6,431 bases of DNA from an uncultured Bacteroides sp. GTDB taxonomy: Bacteria; Bacteroidota; Bacteroidia; Bacteroidales; Bacteroidaceae. The position numbers and the translations under genes were made by a program. Shown in pieces: positions 1 through 6,431 of this stretch; position 1 is the first letter of the stretch; each line of letters starts with the position of its first letter. Where the stretch lies: the NCBI GenBank assembly GCA_900557355.1, contig USSR01000407.1, positions 1-6,431 of the forward strand. Reading direction: 5' to 3'. A model generated the notes under the pieces. The model did no database searches. It saw only the letters and a list, made by a program, of their open reading frames with translations, and was not told the DNA's origin.

Positions 1-2929
1 TCTTGGAGCTACAATTCAAGTGAAAGGTGCCGGTACAGGTACAATAACTGGCATCGACGGTGATTACACGTTAATGAACGTGCCATCGAATGCCGTGCTT
101 GTGTTCTCTACAATTGGTTATGACACACAAGAAATCAAAGTGAACGGACAGACTACCATCAACGTTGTGCTGTCGGAATCCTCCGAGTTGCTGGACGAAG
201 TGGTAGTTATCGGATATGGTGCCGTAAAGAAAAGTGACCTGACCAGTTCTATCGCCACAGTTAAAGGAGAAGAAATCACCGAAACTGTGACTGGTAATGC
301 CATGGATGCCTTACAAGGTAAAATCAATGGTGTACAAGTTACCAGTGGTGGTGGTCCGGGTACACAACCCAAAGTACTGATCCGTGGTGTCACTACAGTC
401 AACGGAACCGACCCGCTCTACGTAGTAGATGGCATGCCGGTAGGTACAAATATCAACTTCCTGAACAGTAACGACATACAGTCTATGGAAGTTTTGAAAG
501 ATGCTTCAGCTGCTGCTATCTACGGAACACGTGCCTCTAACGGTGTAATCCTGATTACGACCAAGAAAGGTATCGCTGGAAAAACAAACATCAGTTTCAG
601 TGCATCGGCAGGTTTCCAAACATTATCCAAACCCAAAGTGGCAAATGCGGCTGAATATAAGGAAGTGTTCAACACCCGCTACACCAATGATGGAGGTACC
701 TCTATCTGGAATGATACCGGTGCTACTACCAATCCTAATGGTACCGACTGGTGGGACGAAGTAATCAATAAAACTGCCCTGGTACAGAACTATTCGCTTA
801 ACATTTCCGGTGGTAATGACAAGTTGGTCTATAACCTCAGTTTAGGCTATTTCCGCAATGACTCACAGTACGATTACGGATACTGGGACAAAATCAATGC
901 CCGCCTCAATACAGAATATACTTTCAACAAGTACATTAAAATGGGTTTTGACATTGCACCCCGCGTAGAGTCATGGGATGATACCCCCAATCTCTTTTCG
1001 GCTGCTATGTCAATGGATCCGACAACTCCCGTGTTCAAACCGCAAGATCAGTGGGTAGACAATGAATTTAACAACTACCAACGTTCTTACAACAATCAAG
1101 AATGGAATCCTGCCGGTTCGTTATCACGCCAGAATGGTCATTCACGCGAAATGGGTGCCATTGTGAATACCTACCTACAGATCAACCCAATTGAGAAACT
1201 TACTTTACGTACGCAATTCGGAGCTAATGCTCATTTCCGCCGCTCAGATGGATTCACACCCGAATTCTATATCGATGCTTTGGAACAGTCTACATTGAGT
1301 AATGTTTCCCGTGAGATGCAGGAATGGCTCGACTGGAACTGGACTAATACCGCTACATACTCTGATACTTTTGCCCAGAAACACAACATCAATGTGATGG
1401 GTGGTTTCACAGCAGAACGTTTCGCATGGTTCCAAGCAAAGGCTTCACGCGATGATGTGCCTAATAACATGGACATCATGCAGGAAGTGAATGCCGGCAC
1501 GCAAAATCAGAAAGGTGACGGTACTACCACCTACAGTACGCTAGTTTCATATCTGGGACGTATCATGTATAATTATGATAACCGTTACTACCTGACGGCA
1601 TCAATCCGTGCCGATGGTTCTTCCCGCTTCCCCAAAGGTAACAAGTACGCTATCTTCCCCGCAGTATCTGCTTCATGGCGTATTATCAGCGAAAGCTTCA
1701 TGCAAGACCAGAAGGTATTCAGTAACCTGAAGTTACGCGGTGGATGGGGACGTGTAGGTAATCAGAATATCGACAATGACGCTACCCTGACCTTACTGGG
1801 ACAGGCGGATTATGTATTCGGATCAACTCCCGGCCGTGTGCCCGGTACCATGATATCAGGTGTAGGAAACAATCAGTTGCAATGGGAAACCGTGGAAGAC
1901 TGGAACGTAGGTATAGACATGTCATTTCTTAATTCCCGTTTGGGTGTAACTTTTGAATATTTCCAAAAGAAATCCAGCAACATGCTTTATCAGAAACAGA
2001 ATATCTTCGCTATCGGTTATCCCGACTGGAATAGTACCGTATGGATGAACATCGGTAGTATGAAAGCCAGCGGTTGGGAATTGAGTCTGAATTGGCAAGA
2101 CAAGGTATCTGACTTCTCCTATAATGTAGGTTTGAATCTCTCGGCTGTGAAAAACAAGGCTATCAAATTTTCAGGTGACGGCCCTATCCAAACCGGAGGT
2201 TTCAACAGCGACCAGATTATCCGTAACGAAGACGGAGGTTTGATTTCACGATTCTACGGTTATGTAGCCGACGGTATCTTCCAAAACTGGAGCGAAGTAT
2301 ATGCACACACCAACGAACACGGAAAGCTGGTACAAGATAAGGCACAACCGGGTGATATCCGTTTCAAGGACTTGAATCATGACGGTGTACTAGACGAAAA
2401 CGATAAAACATGGATCGGTAATCCTTATCCCGATCTTATGGTAGGCTTGAATCTGGGCTTCAATTACAAGAACTTCGATTTCACAGCTAACTTCTACGGT
2501 ACTTTCGGTAATGATATTTTCAATAAGACTAAAGGATTGTATTCAGGTGTGAGCGGACAAAACGTCTGGGCAGGTACTTTGGAAAAAGCATGGCACGGCG
2601 AGGGTACCAGCAATGATATTCCACGTTTGTCATACAATGATTTGAATCAGAACTACACACGTGTATCAAGTTTCTTTGTAGAAGATGGTTCATACATGCG
2701 TTGCAAATTGTTACAAATAGGTTATACTCTGCCCAAGAAACTGTTGCGCGGAACAGAGTTGCGACTTTCATTCTCAGCACAAAATCCATTCACCATCACC
2801 GGTTATTCGGGTATGGACCCTGAACGTCCGCAGATTGGAAATAACGGAAGTGTAATCGAGACAGGTATCGATGGCATTGCCTATCCTAATCCACGTACAT
2901 TCTTATTTGGTATTGACTTTAAATTTTAA
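1..2929 (+). CDS. SusC/RagA-family TonB-dependent outer membrane transporter (5' partial)
   Basis: Outer membrane channel that imports oligosaccharides with TonB energy, working with the SusD-like lipoprotein encoded next. The gene runs off the left edge. The reading frame is open from base 2, so the GTG at base 20 is an internal Val codon and not the start; 975 residues are visible. Visible residues 1 to about 58 are the end of a carboxypeptidase-regulatory-like (Ig-like) domain, with the typical LGATIQVKG and GTITGIDGDYTL pattern. A TonB-box-like DEVVVIGYG follows at bases 194-220. The plug domain carries the SusC/RagA signature at about bases 410-541 (DPLYVVDGMPV, then IQSMEVLKDASAAAIYGTR). 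The rest is beta-barrel, ending in Phe (NPRTFLFGIDFKF), as outer membrane barrels do. A calcium-loop-like DLNHDGVLDEND lies at bases 2369-2404; this element is common in SusC proteins. The missing part should be the signal peptide plus a few tens of residues, since family members are usually about 1000 residues or more. The frame has no internal stop. The imported glycan is not readable from the sequence. Confidence 0.97.
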   Translation, partial: LGATIQVKGAGTGTITGIDGDYTLMNVPSNAVLVFSTIGYDTQEIKVNGQTTINVVLSESSELLDEVVVIGYGAVKKSDLTSSIATVKGEEITETVTGNAMDALQGKINGVQVTSGGGPGTQPKVLIRGVTTVNGTDPLYVVDGMPVGTNINFLNSNDIQSMEVLKDASAAAIYGTRASNGVILITTKKGIAGKTNISFSASAGFQTLSKPKVANAAEYKEVFNTRYTNDGGTSIWNDTGATTNPNGTDWWDEVINKTALVQNYSLNISGGNDKLVYNLSLGYFRNDSQYDYGYWDKINARLNTEYTFNKYIKMGFDIAPRVESWDDTPNLFSAAMSMDPTTPVFKPQDQWVDNEFNNYQRSYNNQEWNPAGSLSRQNGHSREMGAIVNTYLQINPIEKLTLRTQFGANAHFRRSDGFTPEFYIDALEQSTLSNVSREMQEWLDWNWTNTATYSDTFAQKHNINVMGGFTAERFAWFQAKASRDDVPNNMDIMQEVNAGTQNQKGDGTTTYSTLVSYLGRIMYNYDNRYYLTASIRADGSSRFPKGNKYAIFPAVSASWRIISESFMQDQKVFSNLKLRGGWGRVGNQNIDNDATLTLLGQADYVFGSTPGRVPGTMISGVGNNQLQWETVEDWNVGIDMSFLNSRLGVTFEYFQKKSSNMLYQKQNIFAIGYPDWNSTVWMNIGSMKASGWELSLNWQDKVSDFSYNVGLNLSAVKNKAIKFSGDGPIQTGGFNSDQIIRNEDGGLISRFYGYVADGIFQNWSEVYAHTNEHGKLVQDKAQPGDIRFKDLNHDGVLDENDKTWIGNPYPDLMVGLNLGFNYKNFDFTANFYGTFGNDIFNKTKGLYSGVSGQNVWAGTLEKAWHGEGTSNDIPRLSYNDLNQNYTRVSSFFVEDGSYMRCKLLQIGYTLPKKLLRGTELRLSFSAQNPFTITGYSGMDPERPQIGNNGSVIETGIDGIAYPNPRTFLFGIDFKF

Positions 2930-2941
2930 TCCTTGACAACA

Positions 2942-4600
2942 ATGAAACAGATATTAGCAATATTGACATTGATTGCCTCGTTGACATTCACCTCTTGCGA
3001 GGACTTCCTGACCGAGGAAGTACGCGGGCAACAAAACCTCGACACTTATTTCCAGAGCGTAGAGGAAGCCGAATCATTCATCACCGGTTGTTACCAAGCT
3101 ATCACTTTTGGTGGTTGGTGGAACATTAATACCGTATGGTTGCTTTCCGAAATGTGCAGCGATGACGGTTGGATGGGAAATACTTCACAAAGCCAAAGCG
3201 ATTATATCTCTTTGGCACATTATCAGGGTACAGGTCAAAGCAACGGTGCCATCTCAAACTTCTGGCAATACCGTTATAAAGGTATCTTACGTTGTAACGT
3301 AGCCGTAGAACGTATCTCACAATCTGAATTTTCAGATGAAGATATGAAGAACCGCCTTACAGGAGAAGCACGATTCCTGCGTGCATATTTCTACTTTGAG
3401 CTAGTGAGGAACTTTGGTGGCGTACCTCTCGTTACGAGCTTCCTGCTGCCCGAAGAAATACAAGGTATCACCCGTGCTTCTGCCGAAGAGGTATATAAAT
3501 TCATTGAAGACGATCTGAAAGCTGCTGCTGAAGTACTGCCGAAACGCAGTGAATACGCAGCCTCCGACATGGGACGCGCTACCAGTGGCGCCGCTCTGGG
3601 ACTATTGGGTAAAGTTTATCTTTATCAGGAAAAGTGGCAAGAAGCACACGATGTGCTGAAAACAGTCATTGACAGCAAAGAATACAAACTGCTTGAAAAC
3701 TTTGGTGATGTGTGGAGCGTTGACCATAACAACAGCGAGGAAGGTATCTTTGAAGTACAATACATGTATGACGGTACTTATTCTTTAGGTGGTGCATTGA
3801 CAGTAATCACCGGTGCACGTAACGGTCCCGGCGACGGATGGTCTTGGGGACAACCTACCGCCAATCTGGAACAGGCCTATATCGATGCAGGTGATACCGA
3901 ACGCCTTCGTTGGACTATCATCAAAAGCGGATGTACCGAAATTGCCGGAGAAGATAACTTTGATAAATTTATCGAGAACAGTAAAGACATGGCCAATTAC
4001 AAGACTTATATCGAGAAATATAATTGGGATCCCAATTGTTATATAATCGACCCAGCACAACATAAATCTGCACGTATCGTCCGGAAATATTTCGTACCCA
4101 TCGACAAACGTCCGGAAGTGTACAATATAGACAAGATTCCTTTGGATCACCGTATCCTGCGATACGCCGATGTATTGCTGATGTATGCTGAAGCCTGCAA
4201 CGAATTGAATGATGATGCCACAGCGCGTAAATACCTCAATGAAGTACGTAACCGTGTAAATCTGACCGATGTAAAATCCAGCGGTAACGATCTTCGCAAA
4301 GCCATCCGTCTGGAACGTCGCTTGGAATTGGCGTGGGAACAAAACCGTCTCTATGACATCCGCCGTTGGACTGATGATAATGGCAAGAAAGTCATTTCCA
4401 ATCTGCTGGGAGCCAATGGTACTTTCGTAAAATATAATACTGATGCTGCTACTCGTGACCTCTATGAATGGGAAAACCAAGGTGAAGCAAGCACCAAAGG
4501 TATCAGTTTTGATGAGAGCCGCGACATGGTATTCCCCATTCCTTTGTACGAGATTACTATGTCCAATGGTTCAATTGTTCAGAATCCGGGCTGGAATTAA
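2942..4600 (+). CDS. SusD/RagB-family glycan-binding surface lipoprotein
   Basis: Surface lipoprotein that forms the lid over the SusC-like channel and binds the incoming glycan. The ATG at 2942 gives 552 residues, in the usual SusD size range. An in-frame TTG at 2933 would add only three residues (MTT) before the Lys-containing signal peptide, so ATG is preferred. The signal peptide ends in the lipobox LTFTSC with Cys19 as the lipidated residue. The following EDFL is acidic, like the Bacteroidota lipoprotein export signal for surface display. Family motifs in order: GEARFLRAYFYFELVRNFGGVPL at about 141-163, a TPR-like helical region at about 180-245, RYADVLLMYAEACNE at about 407-421, RNRVNL at 437-442, IRLERRLELAWEQNRLYDIRRW at about 455-476, and the C-terminal FPIPLYEI...NPGWN at 531-552. 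It starts 12 bases after the susC stop with no Shine-Dalgarno match, so the two are almost certainly co-transcribed. Ligand specificity cannot be read from the sequence. Confidence 0.97.
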   Translation: MKQILAILTLIASLTFTSCEDFLTEEVRGQQNLDTYFQSVEEAESFITGCYQAITFGGWWNINTVWLLSEMCSDDGWMGNTSQSQSDYISLAHYQGTGQSNGAISNFWQYRYKGILRCNVAVERISQSEFSDEDMKNRLTGEARFLRAYFYFELVRNFGGVPLVTSFLLPEEIQGITRASAEEVYKFIEDDLKAAAEVLPKRSEYAASDMGRATSGAALGLLGKVYLYQEKWQEAHDVLKTVIDSKEYKLLENFGDVWSVDHNNSEEGIFEVQYMYDGTYSLGGALTVITGARNGPGDGWSWGQPTANLEQAYIDAGDTERLRWTIIKSGCTEIAGEDNFDKFIENSKDMANYKTYIEKYNWDPNCYIIDPAQHKSARIVRKYFVPIDKRPEVYNIDKIPLDHRILRYADVLLMYAEACNELNDDATARKYLNEVRNRVNLTDVKSSGNDLRKAIRLERRLELAWEQNRLYDIRRWTDDNGKKVISNLLGANGTFVKYNTDAATRDLYEWENQGEASTKGISFDESRDMVFPIPLYEITMSNGSIVQNPGWN

Positions 4601-4666
4601 TCCCTTCCGGATAAGAAAACGGATTGTTACAGTGGTAAATTCTTCAATAGGTTAATTCCATATTTT

Positions 4667-4706
4667 CTGCCGCGGGTAGTTCACAGGATTATTCGCGGCA
4701 GTTTTT
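4667..4706 (+). terminator. Hairpin plus T run after susD: intrinsic terminator or attenuator
   Basis: A perfect 8-bp inverted repeat, CTGCCGCG at 4667-4674 and CGCGGCAG at 4694-4701, is followed directly by TTTTT at 4702-4706. The inner bases can extend the stem with seven more pairs, four of them G-U wobbles, leaving a 5-base loop (CACAG, 4682-4686). This is the classic form of a Rho-independent terminator on the + strand; the other strand lacks a matching T run. It lies 66 bases after the susD stop and ends 14 bases before the GH30 ATG. As the downstream genes have the same orientation and no clear promoter of their own, partial termination or 3'-end stabilisation of the susCD message is more likely than a full operon end. 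Folding energy was not calculated. Confidence 0.75.
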
Positions 4707-4720
4707 ATAAAACAAATATC

Positions 4721-6325
4721 ATGAAATTCAAGCACTATATTTTTTCTTCTCTACTACTTGCTTTCACAGCCTGTAGCGACGACACCCCCGGCTCTCCGGA
4801 ACCCGAACCGGAACAGCCTGGCACAAGTGTCGAGAAATTGGTTACCATCAATGCCGGACGTACCTACCAGACCATTGCCGGATTCGGAGCATCTGACTGC
4901 TGGACACCATCCTACGTAGGCAAGTATTGGACCGGAAGCCGTGACAAAATCACCGAACTGCTTTTCTCATCAGAAATACAGGCAGGTAGTCCTAAAGGCA
5001 TAGGTCTCTCCATGTGGCGTGTAAATCTGGGTGGCGGAAGTGCCGGTCAAGGCGATGCAAGTGGTATCACTGATAAGTCACGCCGTGCCGAATCCTACCT
5101 GACAGATAATCTGGAACTTGACTGGACACGGTGTGAAGGCCAACGTTACTTCCTCAACCGCGCCAAAGAACTCGGTTGCGAAAGCATCGTACTCTTCAGC
5201 AATACCCCGCCCGTACAATACACTTATAACGGCAAAGGTTTTTCTAATCGGGGAAGCGTATCCAACCTGAAAACCGAACATTATACCGATTTCGCCGCCT
5301 ACATGACCGACGTAGCGGAACATTACATAACCGAAGGGTATCCTGTAACACATATATCGCCCGTCAACGAGCCACAGTACAACTGGGATGGCGGTCAGGA
5401 AGGCAGTGGATGGACCAATGATGAAGTAGCTGCATTGGCACGCGAATTGGATCAAGCACTCACAGAACGCAACCTGACCACTGACATTCTACTGGGTGAA
5501 TCGGGTGACTGGGAATATCTCTATAAAACCAAAGATGACGCCAATCGCAGCAACGTATTATCAGCCTTCTTCACACCCGGAGCGTCATCTTATGTAGGAA
5601 ACCTGAGTCATGTGAAGAACCTTATCTGCGGACACAGCTATTGGACCGACGGTACTTGGGACGGTATGCGTAGCGTACGCAGACAAGTAGCACAAGCTGC
5701 ACAAAAATACAACATCGACGTATGGCAAAGCGAATGGAGCATGCTGGGAGACAACTACAGCAACACAGAATTCATAGGCTATGATAATGCCACAGAAATG
5801 GATATTGCATTCTACATGTCGAAAGTGATACATAACGACCTCACGGTAGCAGGAGTATCCTCATGGAGTTACTGGACTTCTATGGACGTAGCCCGCTGGG
5901 GACATAAAAACCGCTTCTTGCTGATATCACTCGTACCTGGTGGCGGGATTGACGACAATAATGCAAATATTGAACAAGAAGGTACCTTCCAGCCCACAGC
6001 CACACTCTGGGTATTGGGTAATTATAGCCGTTTCATCCGCCCCGGTTACCAACGTATCAACATGACCCTGACCGAATCACTCAACTTCTTTGGTTCGGCA
6101 TGGATAGCACCGCAAAAAGACAAAATAGTAGCTGTCTTCACCAACATGTCCAACAAAAACGTCCGTTTGAGTGAAACACACGAAGGATGGAATAACGAAG
6201 CTACCTCCATTACTACCTATACCACTACAAGCAATAAAAATCTGACAGAAACCACCATATCCAGCGAAGAATCTGTAATTTTGGAGGCAGAAAGCGTAAC
6301 GACAGTAGTGTATAATCTTAAATAA
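4721..6325 (+). CDS. GH30-type glycoside hydrolase lipoprotein, endo-beta-1,6-galactanase-like
   Basis: Predicted retaining glycosidase of clan GH-A, 534 residues, complete. The ATG at 4721 starts a lipoprotein signal peptide with lipobox AFTAC (Cys18). SDD after the cysteine suggests surface display, and a Pro/Glu-rich spacer (PEPEPEQP, residues 26-33) follows. The GH30 core begins near residue 47 with YQTIAGFGASDCW. GLSMWRVNLGGGS (95-107) and FSNTPPVQYTYNGKGFS (159-175) are typical strand-end motifs. The likely acid/base is Glu217 in HISPVNEPQ, and the likely nucleophile is Glu338 in DVWQSEWS. GHSYWTDG (304-311) and SSWSYWTSMD (380-389) line the expected active site. FIRPGYQRI (438-446) leads into the C-terminal beta-sandwich characteristic of GH30, which ends at 534. 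The GFGASDxW and NEPQ pattern resembles the endo-beta-1,6-galactanase-like branch more than the glucocerebrosidase or glucuronoxylanase branches; this rests on memory, so the substrate is tentative. A beta-1,6-glucanase or another beta-glycosidase remains possible. It lies 120 bases after susD, beyond a terminator-like hairpin, and 8 bases before the next gene. No Shine-Dalgarno is seen; the leader is A-rich. Confidence 0.9.
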   Translation: MKFKHYIFSSLLLAFTACSDDTPGSPEPEPEQPGTSVEKLVTINAGRTYQTIAGFGASDCWTPSYVGKYWTGSRDKITELLFSSEIQAGSPKGIGLSMWRVNLGGGSAGQGDASGITDKSRRAESYLTDNLELDWTRCEGQRYFLNRAKELGCESIVLFSNTPPVQYTYNGKGFSNRGSVSNLKTEHYTDFAAYMTDVAEHYITEGYPVTHISPVNEPQYNWDGGQEGSGWTNDEVAALARELDQALTERNLTTDILLGESGDWEYLYKTKDDANRSNVLSAFFTPGASSYVGNLSHVKNLICGHSYWTDGTWDGMRSVRRQVAQAAQKYNIDVWQSEWSMLGDNYSNTEFIGYDNATEMDIAFYMSKVIHNDLTVAGVSSWSYWTSMDVARWGHKNRFLLISLVPGGGIDDNNANIEQEGTFQPTATLWVLGNYSRFIRPGYQRINMTLTESLNFFGSAWIAPQKDKIVAVFTNMSNKNVRLSETHEGWNNEATSITTYTTTSNKNLTETTISSEESVILEAESVTTVVYNLK

Positions 6326-6333
6326 TCACCCCA

Positions 6334-6431
6334 ATGAGAAACGCTATATTTACATTGGCTATTTTTGTAACAGCCCTGCTTGCAGCCTATCCGGGGCAAG
6401 CACAAGTATCATTCGGAGAAGCCACAAAGTT
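6334..6431 (+). CDS. Exported protein, N-terminus only (3' partial)
   Basis: An open frame starts at the ATG at 6334 and runs off the right edge after 32 full codons. The visible protein begins MRNAIFTLAIFVTALLAAYP and continues GQAQVSFGEATK. This is a clear type I signal peptide: positive Arg2, a hydrophobic core at about 4-18, and a probable cut after GQA (Ala23) or close by. There is no lipobox cysteine in the visible part, so the mature protein is probably soluble in the periplasm. It starts 8 bases after the GH30 stop, so it is very likely co-transcribed and probably translationally close-coupled. Many PUL genes in this position encode periplasmic glycoside hydrolases, and the mature start (VSFGEATK) would be compatible with one, but no catalytic domain is visible and no family is assigned. 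Confidence 0.85.
   Translation, partial: MRNAIFTLAIFVTALLAAYPGQAQVSFGEATK

Noticed and set aside
20..22. GTG as the start codon of the SusC-like gene
   Set aside because: The frame is open upstream to base 2 and encodes LGATIQ, which continues the conserved N-terminal domain motif. There is no signal peptide after the GTG, so the real start is off the left edge.
2369..2404. EF-hand/dockerin-like loop in the SusC-like protein as a sign of a cellulosome-type module
   Set aside because: A single DxNxDGxLDxxD loop at this place in the barrel is common in SusC/RagA proteins; it is probably a local calcium site and not a dockerin.
2933..2941. TTG at 2933 as the start of susD
   Set aside because: It adds only MTT before a normal lipoprotein signal peptide that already begins with ATG-Lys at 2942. 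ATG is the stronger start and nothing upstream favours TTG.
3785..4480. 231-codon open frame on the minus strand within susD
   Set aside because: It lies wholly opposite a well-conserved susD coding region, shows no recognisable domain or signal and has no promoter context. It is a shadow of the codon use of susD.
4443..4655. 70-codon + strand frame overlapping the 3' end of susD and the gap
   Set aside because: Most of it overlaps susD out of frame, and the translation shows no family resemblance or signal sequence.
4661..4669. TATTTTCTG as a Bacteroides -7 promoter element for the GH30 gene
   Set aside because: It departs from TAnnTTTG at two of the fixed positions, has no -33 element at a suitable distance, and overlaps the hairpin's 5' arm.
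5078..5455. 125-codon minus strand frame inside the GH30 gene
   Set aside because: It is antisense to the conserved catalytic core (including the NEP motif), with no supporting features.

Overview
The window is a piece of a polysaccharide utilization locus (PUL) from a Bacteroidota bacterium, most likely Bacteroides or a close relative. The evidence is a paired SusC-like TonB-dependent transporter and SusD-like lipoprotein, lipoprotein signals with acidic residues just after the lipidated cysteine, and starts that lack Shine-Dalgarno sequences. All four genes lie on the + strand and read left to right. No RNA gene, mobile element, CRISPR array or repeat family was seen.

Layout: (1) bases 1-2929, a susC-like gene whose 5' end (signal peptide and the first part of the N-terminal domain) lies off the left edge; (2) bases 2942-4600, a complete susD-like gene 12 bases downstream; (3) bases 4601-4720, the only sizeable intergenic gap, holding a strong hairpin followed by a T run (4667-4706) that looks like an intrinsic terminator or attenuator; (4) bases 4721-6325, a complete GH30-type glycoside hydrolase with a lipoprotein signal; (5) from base 6334 to the right edge, the first 32 codons of another exported protein with a plain (non-lipoprotein) signal peptide.

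Inferred working model: the GH30 enzyme, probably on the cell surface, cuts a polysaccharide. The SusD-like lipoprotein and SusC-like channel capture and import the oligosaccharides, and the product of the truncated last gene, probably periplasmic, may continue degradation. The GH30 sequence most resembles the endo-beta-1,6-galactanase-like branch as I remember it, which would point to type II arabinogalactan side chains or a similar beta-linked glycan. The substrate cannot be proven from sequence alone. The hairpin after susD suggests that transporter genes are expressed more strongly than the enzyme genes from a shared transcript. Overall this is a familiar type of system; I do not see a clearly undescribed one.
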